Source: Ruminococcus sp. (GTDB lineage: Bacteria > Bacillota > Clostridia > Oscillospirales > Ruminococcaceae). Taken from it: 64,000 bases of DNA. Shown here piece by piece: positions 1 to 9,432 of the stretch. The translations under genes and the position numbers were made by a program. How positions within the stretch are numbered: position 1 is the first letter of the stretch; each line of letters begins with the position of its first letter. The stretch is taken from contig JAILFN010000027.1 of the NCBI GenBank assembly GCA_024697545.1, forward strand, positions 32,313 to 96,312, given 5' to 3'. A model generated the notes under the pieces. The model saw only the letters and a list, made by a program, of their open reading frames with translations. It did not search any database and was not told the origin of the DNA.

Positions 1-152
1 TCCATGATGAGCGCATCATAATTACCCGCTGCAAGATAATCTACGGCATCTTTTCCGTTGTGGACTATATCCACCGAATAGTTATTGTGTTTCAGCGCCG
101 CACCGAGTGCGTCTGCAAGTGCCTTTTCGTCCTCTGCAAGCAGAAGTCTCAT
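1..152 (-). CDS. Response regulator, N-terminal fragment cut by the window edge
   Basis: The first 50 residues of a two-component response regulator read leftward and run off the window. The start MRLLLAEDEKALADAL and the later HNGKDAVDYL and YDALIMD segments match the receiver domain of OmpR-type regulators. The acidic pair E7-D8 would help bind magnesium, and the phosphoacceptor aspartate should be the last visible residue, in LIMD. An AGGTG-like site precedes the ATG. The output domain and any partner sensor kinase lie outside the window, so the signal and targets cannot be stated. Confidence 0.85.
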   Translation of the reverse strand, partial: MRLLLAEDEKALADALGAALKHNNYSVDIVHNGKDAVDYLAAGNYDALIM

Positions 153-238
153 GCTCCCGCACCTCCGTTTCGTTATGTTTTATACATCATACCATATAAA
201 CCTTAAAACTACCATAAAGCCCCGAAAAAGATCCCGCC

Positions 239-1993
239 TTACTTTACCCTCAGCCTGTCCGCCTCCGCTGCGTCGGGCTTTACATAGACAGTCCTCTGAT
301 CTGTGAATATCACCATGCCGGGCTTTGCGCCGTTCGGCTTTTTGACGAACTTTATGAGCGTGTAATCTACGGGCACCTGTGAGCTCTGTGCCGCCTTTGA
401 ATGATAAGCCGCTATCCTTGCCGCCTGAAGTATAGTGCTGTCGGGCGGGGTCTCGCCGTTTGTCTGTATCACGGTATGCGAGCCTGTTATGTTCTGCGTG
501 TGCAGCCATATGTCCGTCTTCTTTGAGTCTTTGAGGGTAAGCTTGTCGTTCTGGCGGTTGTGCCTGCCGACGAGTATCGTGTAGCCGTCGTCCGAGACGA
601 ACTTTATCGGCGGCAGCGAACGGGGCGGCTTGCCCTTTGCGTAGCGGCGGCGGATATAGCCCTCATCGGCAAGCTCCTCACGAAGCTGTTCGATATCCGA
701 TTCGGAATCGGCGCGGGTCAGCGAATCCAGCACCGAGTCGATATAGCTAAGCTCCTGCTCACCCTTTTCTATAAGCCCTGCGAGCAGCTTTTCGGCGGTG
801 TCGGCTTTTTTATATTCCTTGTAGTATTTCTGCGCGTTCTGTGTCGGGGTCAGCCGCGGGTCGAGCGTTATCTCGATCTCTTCCTGCGCCTCGCTCATAT
901 AGTTTACGCAGCGAAACGAGGTCTGACCCTTTTGCAGCGCGTATAGATTTGTCATGATAAGGTCGCCGCAGTTTTTCAGCTTCTCGCGGTCGGCGCACTC
1001 TTTCAGCTCCTGACGCTGGTTTGCGATACGTCTTGCCGTCCTCTCCGAAAGCGAGGTCAGCAGTCTGAAAAGATCCTGCGCCTTCTGCTTGATACGCTCC
1101 AGCCTGTCGCGCGAGGAATAGAAATCGTCCAGCAGGGCGCAGGCGCTTTCGGCGGGTCTTGTCTCCATCAGCGAGCCGAAATGGAGTATCTTCGCAAAGC
1201 AGAAATCCTTGAGCATACCATCGGGGGTCGCGAGCATGGTGTAGCTCAGTTCGCGGCGTTTAAGCTTTTCGCCCTCGGCGACGGCGTATCCCGCAAGCTT
1301 TTTCAGCTGCTCGGGGGTGTAAGCGCCGACCGCCTTGTCCTCTCCGCCGTCGGTGAGCCATACAAGCTCATCGGCGAACACGGGGGATATTCCCTCCAGC
1401 GTCTGTACCAGCGCCTTCGAGAGCTTTTTGTTCGGCAGCTCCCCGAGCCTTGCCGTAAACTCATCTTCATCAAGCTCATCGAGTTTCAGCTTATCCGAGC
1501 GGGGCGGCAGGGTATAGGCTATCCCCGGGAGAACGGGGCGCACCTCGGACATATCGGGGGTGACGCGCTTTATGCTGTCCACCACCTTGCCGTCGCCGTC
1601 TATGAGTATTATGTTCGAGCGCCGTCCCATTATCTCTGCCGCGACGGTGAGCTTCACGGGGTCGCCCAGCTCGTTCGAGGCTTCTACGTCTATGTAAAGT
1701 ATGCGCTCATACCCGTCCTGACGTATCGCCGATATCTTGCCTGCCGTAAGCCGCTTACGCATGAGCATACAGAACATCGGCGGGGTCTTGGGGTTTTCTA
1801 TCTCGGCGCGGGTGACGTGTACCCTTGCCGAGCCTGCCGCCGAGTTTATCAGCAGTCTGTAAGCGCCGTCGCGGGTACGCACCCCGAGCAGCAGCTCCTC
1901 GCGCGAGGGCTGGTACACCTTTTCTATCCTGCCGCCAACAAGCGGCTCAAGCTCCTCACGCACAAGCGAGAGGAAGATTCCGTCTAATGCCAT
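239..1993 (-). CDS. rqcH: RqcH, ribosome quality control NFACT protein (fibronectin-binding A homologue)
   Basis: A 584-residue NFACT-family protein. The family binds the 50S subunit carrying a stalled peptidyl-tRNA and adds C-terminal alanine tails that mark the peptide for degradation. The NFACT-N domain covers roughly residues 1-270, a helical coiled-coil region roughly 280-430, and the NFACT-R domain roughly 450-560 with the GRHNRQNDKLTLK and TDIWLHTQNITGSH stretches. E96-R97 occupies the place of the Asp-Arg pair needed for tailing in studied members, a conservative change. The ATG follows a GGAG site and a length near 570 is usual for the family. It is the last gene after DUF3810-tsaE-tsaB on the same strand, separated by a structured repeat. 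Older annotations call it a fibronectin-binding protein. Confidence 0.93.
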   Translation of the reverse strand: MALDGIFLSLVREELEPLVGGRIEKVYQPSREELLLGVRTRDGAYRLLINSAAGSARVHVTRAEIENPKTPPMFCMLMRKRLTAGKISAIRQDGYERILYIDVEASNELGDPVKLTVAAEIMGRRSNIILIDGDGKVVDSIKRVTPDMSEVRPVLPGIAYTLPPRSDKLKLDELDEDEFTARLGELPNKKLSKALVQTLEGISPVFADELVWLTDGGEDKAVGAYTPEQLKKLAGYAVAEGEKLKRRELSYTMLATPDGMLKDFCFAKILHFGSLMETRPAESACALLDDFYSSRDRLERIKQKAQDLFRLLTSLSERTARRIANQRQELKECADREKLKNCGDLIMTNLYALQKGQTSFRCVNYMSEAQEEIEITLDPRLTPTQNAQKYYKEYKKADTAEKLLAGLIEKGEQELSYIDSVLDSLTRADSESDIEQLREELADEGYIRRRYAKGKPPRSLPPIKFVSDDGYTILVGRHNRQNDKLTLKDSKKTDIWLHTQNITGSHTVIQTNGETPPDSTILQAARIAAYHSKAAQSSQVPVDYTLIKFVKKPNGAKPGMVIFTDQRTVYVKPDAAEADRLRVK

Positions 1994-2029
1994 TTATGTG
2001 TCTCCTTTTTTCTGTGAGTCGCGTGCTGT

Positions 2030-2264
2030 TGTTCGCCCTGCGGGCGAATTGGGGGTATCTCCCCCGCCGCGCTTCGCTTGGCATTGGGAGATCTGAGATC
2101 GGCATTTGTGGGGTTTGCGCTGTTTTGGTGCAAGGGGGGAAGATCGTTTGATTTAGGGGAAAATGTATTTTATATGCCGATCTCTTTGCCCCTTTGGGGC
2201 AAATGAGGGCTCTGCCCTCAAACTCCCGCAAGGGAAACCCTTTTGGAAAAGGGTTATCCCTTGA
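2030..2264. repeat. Structured dispersed repeat, copy 1 (serial hairpins)
   Basis: The spacer between tsaB and rqcH is a chain of small perfect hairpins with no gene. In order: TTCGCCC/GGGCGAA (2032-2048), GGGGG/CCCCC (2051-2065), a long-range inverted repeat GAGATCGGCAT (2095-2105) with ATGCCGATCTC (2174-2184), TTTGCCCC/GGGGCAAA (2185-2203), GAGGGC/GCCCTC (2205-2219) and AACCCTTTT/AAAAGGGTT (2236-2255). A related copy lies at 14712-15012 with the same order and the same 68-base gap inside the long-range inverted repeat. Confidence 0.75.
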
Positions 2265-2280
2265 CCCTTCCTAAAACTTT

Positions 2281-2967
2281 TTATTTATCGCGGTGGGCTT
2301 TGTCTTTTTCTGCTTTTGTTTCTTGCAGGTATGCGGCTTCGAGTTCGTCGGGGGTGACGGCGCGGGCGGGGGCGGCTTCAAATGCCATGCAGAGGCTTGA
2401 AGCCTTTTGCAGCCGCATCGCAGACGGAGCGCAGATGATATCCTCCCTGTCGGCAAACATTGTATCCGCGATCTCTGAGCAGCAGTCGCCTGTCAGCAGC
2501 AAAGCACCGTCTGCCATAGCTTCAAGCTCGGTCTCGGCGCATACCCTGTCGGGAAGTATGTTCCTTACCGTGATACCGTCCGACTCGTAAAGCCCTGCAT
2601 AAACGATATCCTTGCGGGCGCGCATGACGGGAAGTATCCTGCCGCGGTAAGGTGCGCAGCCCCATGCAAGCGCTTCAAGGGTGGAGATCCCGGCGCATTT
2701 GAGTGTCGGGCAGCCCATAGCTATCCCCTTGACCGCCGCGATGCCGATACGCAGTCCCGTATAAGAGCCGGGACCCGCGGCGCAGGCTATACCGTCGAGA
2801 TCGGAAAAGTTCAGACCGCAGTCGGAAAGCAGCTCCTTTGCCATTGGAAGTATTATCTGCGAATGGGTAAGCGTTGTGTATACCGTCTTCTCGGCGAGAA
2901 GCAGCCAGCCGTCGGTGACGGCTGCCGAAGCGGTCTTGCCCGATGTGTCAATTGCCAATATCTTCAA
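2281..2967 (-). CDS. tsaB: TsaB, tRNA t6A37 threonylcarbamoyltransferase complex dimerisation subunit
   Basis: TsaB (YeaZ) is the catalytically inactive ASKHA-fold partner of TsaD. With TsaE it forms the complex that makes N6-threonylcarbamoyladenosine at tRNA position 37. The N-terminus LKILAIDTSGKTASAAV and the segment CAAGPGSYTGLRIG are diagnostic. I chose a TTG start at 2967 because a GGAG site lies nine bases upstream. In-frame ATG (2976) and upstream (3009) starts exist, but the ATG touches the GGAG. The gene overlaps the end of tsaE by about 20 bases, implying translational coupling. The length of 228 residues is normal. tsaD is not in the window. Confidence 0.9.
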   Translation of the reverse strand: MKILAIDTSGKTASAAVTDGWLLLAEKTVYTTLTHSQIILPMAKELLSDCGLNFSDLDGIACAAGPGSYTGLRIGIAAVKGIAMGCPTLKCAGISTLEALAWGCAPYRGRILPVMRARKDIVYAGLYESDGITVRNILPDRVCAETELEAMADGALLLTGDCCSEIADTMFADREDIICAPSAMRLQKASSLCMAFEAAPARAVTPDELEAAYLQETKAEKDKAHRDK

Positions 2968-3394
2968 AGCGTTCATCTCCGGTAATGATAATTTCTCTTG
3001 TGTTGTCATCTATCCTCGAAAGCCCGATGTATACCGTGCCTTCGGGCAGCGCATCGTCGATGTTCTCCGACCACTCTACCGCAAGGGCGCAGCCCTGTTC
3101 AAGGCAGTCGTAAAAGCCGACAGCGTCAAGCTCCTCCGAGGAGCCTATGCGGTACATATCGTAGTGGCAGAGGGGCGTTTTTCCCTCCTCGCGGTATTCG
3201 TTGAGCAGCGCGAAGGTCGGCGAGGTCACTTCATCGGGCAGACCCATGCCGACAGCTATACCGCGGGTCATGGTGGTCTTTCCCGCACCGAGATCGCCGC
3301 GGAAGGCTATCACATCGCCGCCGCGGAGCTTAGCGCCTATCTTTTTCCCGAGTTCTATCGTCTCCTCGGGGGAATGTGTAGTTATCTTCATCAT
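2948..3394 (-). CDS. tsaE: TsaE, ATPase of the tRNA t6A synthesis complex
   Basis: A 148-residue P-loop ATPase of the TsaE (YjeE) family, which drives turnover of the TsaB-TsaD complex in threonylcarbamoyl-adenosine tRNA modification. The Walker A motif GDLGAGKTT lies at about residues 33-41, and TSPTFALLNEY plus HYDMYRI are family hallmarks. The first of two adjacent ATGs overlaps the stop of the upstream DUF3810 gene (ATGA arrangement) and has an AGAGG site five bases upstream. It is followed by an overlapping tsaB, so the two are co-translated. Confidence 0.94.
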   Translation of the reverse strand: MMKITTHSPEETIELGKKIGAKLRGGDVIAFRGDLGAGKTTMTRGIAVGMGLPDEVTSPTFALLNEYREEGKTPLCHYDMYRIGSSEELDAVGFYDCLEQGCALAVEWSENIDDALPEGTVYIGLSRIDDNTREIIITGDERFEDIGN

Positions 3395-4926
3395 TTTACC
3401 TCTGTAAGGTCTTTGTCCTCGACCACATGGGTCTCGTGGTTTTCAGAGCCTTTCGTTTCTTCCTCCTGCTGCATGAAGTACCAGTCGAGCAGCAGATCGG
3501 TCACGCGGTCGTAGGACTTCTTGCCGTCCTCCACGCCGTTGAGCTTCATCGAAGCGTCCGAGACTTTATCGGACACCTCAGCCACCTTTTCCGAATCGAA
3601 CAGACCCTCATCGCTTTTCTGCACCTTCTGCCAGTGCTCGATGTTTACGTTCCAGTCGGTGAGCACTTCATCGGATATCGAATCATAAAGCCGCGCCACC
3701 GTCTCCTCCGAGCAGTTTTCCTCGCACTGAGCTATGACGTACTTCATAACGCGGAGATATCCGCTGTAACGGTAGTCGGGGCTTTCGCTCGCATCGCAGG
3801 CGAGGAAGCCTATGAAGTTTGCCTCGTCCTCACGCATAAAGCCCTTTGTATGGGCAAGCTCGTGGCATACGGTATCGGGCAGGTTGAGCTTAGGTATCTC
3901 GTCGTTGTAGTTAGCCTCCATCGTAAAGGGGAAATATATCCCGAGGAGGTACTGCTGGCTCATGAAAAAGCTGTGCTTTATCGGCTTCGGCGAAGTGTAC
4001 CAGCCGCCAAGCTCGGGGTATTCGCGTTCGAGCTTTTTCATTGAAGCCCTGGCGGTATGGTCAAGGTCTGCCGTCAGTATGAACCTGCCGTCCTTGTCAC
4101 GCTTGACCTCCGCGGCAGCGGCGTTCGTCTCGGCGATAAGGTAGTCGCAGAGCTGTTCGAGCTGCGAGGGGGTGTACCATTTTCCAGGGTAGTCATACAT
4201 CTTCACGAAAGTCGGGGTGTGGTAGAGTATAAAGCAGTTGAGTGTTTCGGTAAGCAGCACGAAGGTCAGCACCCATGCGTAGAAATACTGATATATCCGC
4301 CTGACGGTGCGCTTGAAGTCTCGGTCCTTGCGCTTTATTATCATAAGCAGGATAAAAAGCGGCGTGGAGACCGCGACTGTCCACAGCCCTATCTGTATCA
4401 GCAGTTCGCCGAAAGAGAAAGGGATCCTGTTCGTCAGCCGCGCATACAGCGTTGATATTTTCGGGAAGACCTCCTGCATATACCAAAGCGAAAAGCTGCT
4501 GCTGTTCCATGCGATGATATTGAGCACCACGCATATAAAGATCGTCGGAAGGATGACGAGCAGCTGGCGCTCGCGGCGTTTTCTCGATTTTTTCAGCCGG
4601 CTGTTCAGCTCCGAAGTGTCCTCATATTCTATCTGTCCAAAGGATCTTTTTTCGGATCCGTTTTTCGCCTTTTCGCGGCGTGAGAGCTTTTTATCCCCGC
4701 TGCCGTTCCCGGAGGCGGTCTTCACCGCAGAGGAAGATATCTCTTGCTGCTCCTCTGTATCGAGCTGTTCGAGCATTTCATCGTACCTGCTCTTTTGCGG
4801 CTGAGCGTCCTTCATGCTCTCCATAAAGGAGCTGTCCTGCATAGCCTGCATGAAGGAGCTTCCATGCCTGTCTGGCACAGGCTTTTCATTTTCAAAAAGT
4901 GCGGAACGCTTTGGCTGCTCACTCAT
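3391..4926 (-). CDS. DUF3810 family membrane-anchored zinc metallopeptidase-like protein
   Basis: A 511-residue protein. The first 115 residues are charged, low-complexity and probably cytoplasmic. Two or three hydrophobic segments follow (about 124-140, 173-195 and 215-235). After them comes a soluble domain containing the zinc-protease signature HELAH followed by TKGFMREDEANFIGFLAC, where a second acidic residue could complete the metal site. This arrangement matches the DUF3810 family; substrates are unknown. It precedes and overlaps tsaE by four bases. The long N-terminal extension with repeated SSFMQAM/SSFMESM motifs is unusual and might bind a partner. The family assignment is firm; catalysis is inferred from the motif only. 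Confidence 0.85.
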   Translation of the reverse strand: MSEQPKRSALFENEKPVPDRHGSSFMQAMQDSSFMESMKDAQPQKSRYDEMLEQLDTEEQQEISSSAVKTASGNGSGDKKLSRREKAKNGSEKRSFGQIEYEDTSELNSRLKKSRKRRERQLLVILPTIFICVVLNIIAWNSSSFSLWYMQEVFPKISTLYARLTNRIPFSFGELLIQIGLWTVAVSTPLFILLMIIKRKDRDFKRTVRRIYQYFYAWVLTFVLLTETLNCFILYHTPTFVKMYDYPGKWYTPSQLEQLCDYLIAETNAAAAEVKRDKDGRFILTADLDHTARASMKKLEREYPELGGWYTSPKPIKHSFFMSQQYLLGIYFPFTMEANYNDEIPKLNLPDTVCHELAHTKGFMREDEANFIGFLACDASESPDYRYSGYLRVMKYVIAQCEENCSEETVARLYDSISDEVLTDWNVNIEHWQKVQKSDEGLFDSEKVAEVSDKVSDASMKLNGVEDGKKSYDRVTDLLLDWYFMQQEEETKGSENHETHVVEDKDLTEVK

Positions 4927-4954
4927 ATCGGCAGCCCCCTTTCTTAATACAAGA

Positions 4955-4971
4955 GCGAGCAGTGCGCTCGC
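4955..4971 (-). terminator. Weak terminator-like hairpin after fhs
   Basis: GCGAGC pairs with GCTCGC across a five-base loop directly downstream of fhs, followed on the minus strand by a short T-containing run. The U-tract is poor, so it may be a partial or processing signal. Confidence 0.35.
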
Positions 4972-4983
4972 CCTTTGGATCTA

Positions 4984-6660
4984 TTAGAACAGACCGCTGA
5001 TGTTGCCGTCGTTGTCAACGTCTATCGCGAATGCGGCGGGCTGTTTGGGAAGTCCGGGCATCGTCATGATGTCGCCTGTGTATACCACTATGAATCCTGC
5101 GCCCGAAGAAAGCTTCATGTCACGGACGGTGATCTCAAAGCCCTCGGGCTTGCCCAGCTTGGTCGGGTCGTCGGAAAGCGAATACTGTGTCTTTGCAACG
5201 CATATCGGCAGGTCGGTCTTTCCGAGTGCTTCGATCTCTTTAAGCGCCTTCTCTGCCTGAGCGGTGTAGATAACACCGTCGGCGCGGTATATCTCGCGGG
5301 CAACGATCCCTATCTTCTCCTTTACGGGGAGATCCAGATCATAAAGCTGGTGGAACTCGTTGCTGCCCTCGTTTGCGTCGATCGCGGCGCATACCTTCTG
5401 TGCAAGATCCTTTCCGCCTTCGCCGCCCTTTGCGAATACCTCAGCGAGGGAATACTCAACGCCGCACTCGGCGCACACCTCTTCGATGACCTTTATCTCG
5501 GCATCGGTGTCGGTATGGAAGCGGTTGATGGCAACGACTACGGGCACACCGAACTTACGCATATTCTCGATATGCGTCCTGAGGTTGACAGCGCCCTTTT
5601 TCAGAGCCTCTACATTCTCGGCAGTCAGCTCGGAGCGTGCAACGCCGCCGTTGTATTTCAGTGCGCGTATGGTAGCTACGAGAACTACCGCATTGGGAGT
5701 CAGACCCGCATAGCGGCACTTTATATCAAAGAACTTCTCGGCACCGAGGTCGGAGCCGAAGCCCGCTTCGGTGATGGTGTAATCGGCAAGCTTCAGTCCG
5801 AGCTTTGTGGCGCGGACGGAGTTGCAGCCGTGGGCGATGTTCGCGAAAGGACCGCCGTGCATGATGGCGGGGGTGTTCTCAAGAGTCTGCACGAGGTTGG
5901 GCTTTAAAGCGTCCTTCAGCAGAGCAGCCATAGCGCCGCAGCCGCCGAGCTGACCCGCATATACGGGGTTGCCGTCAAGGTCATAGCCGACGAGTATGCG
6001 TTCGAGCCTTGCCTTTAAGTCGGCAAGGTCGTCTGCAAGGCAGAGTATAGCCATGATCTCGCTCGCCACGGTGATCTGGAAGCCGTCCTCGCGGGGGAAT
6101 CCGTTGATTTTTCCGCCGAGACCCACTATAACGCTTCTCAGCGCTCTGTCGTTCATATCCATACATCTCTTGAAGAGTATGCGTCTTTCGTCAAGTCTGT
6201 GGGGATTTCCCTGATGGATAGAGTTGTCTATCAGCGCACAGAGCAGGTTGTTTGCGGCAGTGATGGCGTGCATATCTCCCGTGAAGTGAAGATTGATGTC
6301 GTCCATCGGCACGACCTGTGCATAGCCGCCGCCCGCAGCGCCGCCCTTGATGCCGAAAACGGGTCCGAGCGAGGGCTCGCGCAGCGCGAGTATCGCCTTC
6401 TTGCCTATCTTCGCCATAGCCTCAGCAAGACCCACCGACATTGTGGTCTTGCCCTCGCCCGCGGGGGTGGGGTTGATGGCGGTAACGAGTATCAGCTTTC
6501 CGTCAGGCTTGTCGGCAAGCTTTCCGTAAAGTGCTTCCGAAAGCTTTGCCTTGTAGTGGCCGTAAGGCTCGATGTCGTCCTCATTCACGTTGAGCCAAGC
6601 CGCAACCTCATTTATTTTCAGCATATTCGCCTGATTTGCAATTTCAATATCGCTAAGCAT
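4984..6660 (-). CDS. fhs: Formate--tetrahydrofolate ligase
   Basis: This enzyme joins formate to tetrahydrofolate using ATP and gives 10-formyl-THF for purine synthesis and acetogenic or formate-recycling one-carbon metabolism. It is cytoplasmic. The N-terminal nucleotide loop [14 protein letters not shown] and the conserved [19 protein letters not shown] block are present, and the length of 558 residues is typical. I use the ATG at 6660 ([10 protein letters not shown]) because AGGA-like sites lie just upstream; an in-frame upstream start at 6690 adds ten atypical residues. It is the last gene of a run with a CNNM/CBS protein and a transglutaminase lipoprotein. metF is elsewhere in the window, at 13.1-13.9 kb. 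Confidence 0.97.
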   Translation of the reverse strand: MLSDIEIANQANMLKINEVAAWLNVNEDDIEPYGHYKAKLSEALYGKLADKPDGKLILVTAINPTPAGEGKTTMSVGLAEAMAKIGKKAILALREPSLGPVFGIKGGAAGGGYAQVVPMDDINLHFTGDMHAITAANNLLCALIDNSIHQGNPHRLDERRILFKRCMDMNDRALRSVIVGLGGKINGFPREDGFQITVASEIMAILCLADDLADLKARLERILVGYDLDGNPVYAGQLGGCGAMAALLKDALKPNLVQTLENTPAIMHGGPFANIAHGCNSVRATKLGLKLADYTITEAGFGSDLGAEKFFDIKCRYAGLTPNAVVLVATIRALKYNGGVARSELTAENVEALKKGAVNLRTHIENMRKFGVPVVVAINRFHTDTDAEIKVIEEVCAECGVEYSLAEVFAKGGEGGKDLAQKVCAAIDANEGSNEFHQLYDLDLPVKEKIGIVAREIYRADGVIYTAQAEKALKEIEALGKTDLPICVAKTQYSLSDDPTKLGKPEGFEITVRDMKLSSGAGFIVVYTGDIMTMPGLPKQPAAFAIDVDNDGNISGLF

Positions 6661-6695
6661 ATCATCCTGTCCTTTCTTATATATCTTCAACCGTC

Positions 6696-7964
6696 CTAGC
6701 CGTAGACTATCTCATCGGCATCGTCGGGTATCTGCACTATTATTTTAAGATTTATCGTCAGCATATTCTCATCGGTGGTGAGAACATAGCTGAGCCTGCG
6801 GTCTGCACTCAGGAAATCCTGCAAAAGGGTGACCATGCCCTTGCTGCCCTCCGAATCCGCATTAAAAAGCTCTGCCATCACCTGTGAGTATACGCCCTTG
6901 TCCTCGCACCTGAATCTTACGGTGCTGTCGGGCATACCATCTTCTATGCAGATGCGGCACTGTTCCCTGAACAGCTTTTTGATATCGTCCGAGCGGTGCA
7001 GTATCCTGCCTTCGCGGTCGAACCAGCTGCCGCTGCTGTCGTCAGCTTCGGGAAGCCGCATGAAGGTGTCTCTGTCCTCATCGTGTGTGGCTGCAATGTC
7101 CCTGTCGCTGACAAGGAAGTAATCATACCTGACGCTCTGCGGCTCCGCGCCGACAGGGTCGTCCCATGTGCAGTCAACGTTGTACCATTTTCCGTCGAGC
7201 ATCACCTTGTTCCACATATGCAGCTGCTGCACGCCGTCCTTATCGACAGCCATGCCGCAGGCGGGCAGGCAGGGGATATCCGAAAGCTGACAGAGCAGCG
7301 AAAACGCCTTTGCGTAACCCTCGCAGACCGCCTTTTTTGAGCAGAGCGCACCGTAGGCGCAGTGAGAATCTACGCCGTCGGAGGAATACTCGCAATTTCG
7401 TACCAGCTCATCATGGAAGAACCTGACCCGTTCGTAATCATCGGGCAGCCCTGCCGCCGCAGCCTTCAGCCTTTCGGCTTCGGAAAGAAGCCGCGAATAC
7501 TCCGAAGCGCCTTGCTCCGGCGTGCGGATATACTCAACAGCCGCGCGGACGACATAGCCCTCGCTGTTTACATATATCTTATAATCGGGACTGATGGGAT
7601 CGCCGCACAGTCCCGTGCTGTTGACAAGATACAAAAGCTTGCCGAAGTCCTCCTGCGAAACGCAGTTTTCGGGAAGCTCAATGTCCTTTTCATAGTTGAA
7701 TATACCCTCATACAGCGCACGGTAAGCCCTGCCGAGCGGCTCGCCCATACCCTCAAGGAAGTATTCAGCCGCCGCGCTGTTTTCGGGAGCAGTCAGACCA
7801 TTCTGCCCCGTGTCCGAGCTTTCGGGATCTTGCTCTGCCTTTTCATGCACAGCGGGACGTTCGGGGAGAGATATCCTCCCGTCCTCGTCGGCGGGTATGC
7901 AGGAAGCCAGAGACAATGCCGCAAGCACCGAGAGCAGAACTGCCGACACTCGGTCTTTAATCAT
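6696..7964 (-). CDS. Transglutaminase-like domain lipoprotein
   Basis: A 422-residue exported lipoprotein. A signal peptide ends in the lipobox LASC with the acylated Cys at position 22, followed by an acidic linker. The transglutaminase-like fold has a complete triad: Cys214 in [10 protein letters not shown], His249 in QLHMWNKV and Asp264 in NVDCTWDDP. Such domains in Firmicutes act as surface cysteine proteases or crosslinking enzymes; the substrate is unknown. The start overlaps the end of the CNNM/CBS gene by eight bases, indicating coupling. A paralogue with the same triad signatures lies at 20685-21740. Confidence 0.85.
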   Translation of the reverse strand: MIKDRVSAVLLSVLAALSLASCIPADEDGRISLPERPAVHEKAEQDPESSDTGQNGLTAPENSAAAEYFLEGMGEPLGRAYRALYEGIFNYEKDIELPENCVSQEDFGKLLYLVNSTGLCGDPISPDYKIYVNSEGYVVRAAVEYIRTPEQGASEYSRLLSEAERLKAAAAGLPDDYERVRFFHDELVRNCEYSSDGVDSHCAYGALCSKKAVCEGYAKAFSLLCQLSDIPCLPACGMAVDKDGVQQLHMWNKVMLDGKWYNVDCTWDDPVGAEPQSVRYDYFLVSDRDIAATHDEDRDTFMRLPEADDSSGSWFDREGRILHRSDDIKKLFREQCRICIEDGMPDSTVRFRCEDKGVYSQVMAELFNADSEGSKGMVTLLQDFLSADRRLSYVLTTDENMLTINLKIIVQIPDDADEIVYG

Positions 7965-9288
7965 CGGCTGTCACTCTTTTCTTGTCTATCAAAGCCCTTA
8001 TTCTTTCGATCCTGTTGTCCTTTGCCGAGATAACATTGAAGGTTATGTCACGATACCTGACCGAAGGCGTCCTGCCGTTTTCGGGGATATACCCGAGCAG
8101 CGAGGTAACAAAGCCGCCCATCGTATCAAAATCGTGCTCCTCTTCAAGCGGGCAGCCGAGCCGTTCCATAGTCTCATCGGGGTCGGCGCTGCCAAGTATA
8201 TCGAAGGTGTTGGGGGTGATCTCCTGCACCTCCTCCTGCTCATTGCCGTCGTATTCATCGCGGATGTTCCCGACTATACATTCAAGCAGGTCTTCCATGG
8301 TAACGATACCCGCAGTGCCGCCGTATTCATCGAGCACCACAGCTATCTGACGTTTGTTTTCTGTGAACCATCTGAAAAGCTCACCGCAGCCCGCAGTCTC
8401 GGGCACATATTTTATCTTCCTCAGGTATTCCGAAACGAAATGCTTTGAGGCGTTGTCTTCATTAATGAGCGGCAGCAGATCCTTTATGTAAAGCACGCCG
8501 CAGATATCATCTATCGTCTCGCGGTAAACGGGCAGGCGGGAGAACCCGTGCTGCACCGAAAGCCTTACTGCCTCACCGATATGAGCCGAAAGCTCAACGC
8601 CGCAGACCTCCGTGCGGTGGGTCATGACCTCATGAAGGTCAAGGTCTGTGAACTCGAATATATTCGAGATCATCTCAGCCTCAGCGTCCTCGATGCCGCC
8701 GTTTTCATTTTCCTCTCCGATGAGCTGTATCAGCTCTTCGCCGTTGTCGTCGTCCGATTCGGGGCGGACGGAATATATCCTCGAGAACAATGCCGTGACA
8801 AGCCTTCCGATACCGATGACGGGTGAGAACAGCCACAGCACAGACCTCAGATACCTGAATGTCCTGTGTGCGAACCTCTCGCCCCGCTCTCCCGTAAGCG
8901 AGCCTGTCTTTGAGGCGCGTCGGGGGACTTCGGTGCAGAGGGCGGCATAGATGCCCACAAACAGGCTGCAAAGCAGCAGCAGCAGCACCCCGACTATCAC
9001 ATAGAACGCCCATGCGGGCTTATGCAGTGGCAGCACAAGTTCGGCGGCACTGCCTATCAGCCGTTTTGAAGCGGCAGCGACAGCAAAGGCGCACACTCCG
9101 CCGCAGAACATCTGAGTACAGAGCGCACCGAAGCGCAGATCATCCGCAGACAGTCCGATCTCATCAAGTTCCTCGTCCATGCTTCTGGTAACAGTCTGGA
9201 GCGCCAGCCCCAGAAGGTGCATGAGCGCCGTTATCACAAGATAAATAATGATGCCAACGAGCAAAAACGTTTGTCCGCCGTCGTCCAT
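7957..9288 (-). CDS. Hemolysin-family CNNM/CBS/CorC transporter-like protein
   Basis: A 443-residue membrane protein of the HlyC/CorC (CNNM) family, linked to divalent cation, especially magnesium, efflux. Four or so hydrophobic segments occupy about residues 8-150. A CBS pair follows with EVMTHRTEVCGVE and SRLPVYRETIDDICGVLYIKDLL, then ADDEYGG-like VVLDEYGGTAGIVTMEDLLECIVGNIRDEYD and a C-terminal CorC_HlyC transporter-associated domain. The ATG follows an AAAGGAG site, and a consensus promoter lies upstream. It heads the CNNM - transglutaminase - fhs unit. Confidence 0.92.
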   Translation of the reverse strand: MDDGGQTFLLVGIIIYLVITALMHLLGLALQTVTRSMDEELDEIGLSADDLRFGALCTQMFCGGVCAFAVAAASKRLIGSAAELVLPLHKPAWAFYVIVGVLLLLLCSLFVGIYAALCTEVPRRASKTGSLTGERGERFAHRTFRYLRSVLWLFSPVIGIGRLVTALFSRIYSVRPESDDDNGEELIQLIGEENENGGIEDAEAEMISNIFEFTDLDLHEVMTHRTEVCGVELSAHIGEAVRLSVQHGFSRLPVYRETIDDICGVLYIKDLLPLINEDNASKHFVSEYLRKIKYVPETAGCGELFRWFTENKRQIAVVLDEYGGTAGIVTMEDLLECIVGNIRDEYDGNEQEEVQEITPNTFDILGSADPDETMERLGCPLEEEHDFDTMGGFVTSLLGYIPENGRTPSVRYRDITFNVISAKDNRIERIRALIDKKRVTADD

Positions 9289-9335
9289 GTGGTATTCTCT
9301 CCTTTGTGGTCATATAGCATAGAGTTATATATAAT

Positions 9336-9365
9336 ATTGTACAACATTTTCCCCATTCTTGTCAA
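9336..9365 (-). promoter_or_regulatory. Sigma-A promoter of the CNNM/CBS - fhs operon
   Basis: On the minus strand TTGACA (9365-9360) is followed after 18 bases by TACAAT (9341-9336), about 45 bases before the start codon. It lies just after the terminator of the amylase gene. Confidence 0.85.
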
Positions 9366-9387
9366 GGGGTTGAAGGACTTTCCATCG

Positions 9388-9414
9388 CAAAAAAGGACGG
9401 CAAAAAAGCCGCCC
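9388..9414 (-). terminator. Intrinsic terminator of the GH13 gene
   Basis: GGGCGGC pairs with GCCGTCC around a T6 loop on the minus strand and is followed by a T6 run, 19 bases beyond the amylase stop. Confidence 0.82.
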
Positions 9415-9432
9415 TCTTTGTGTACTATGTTA

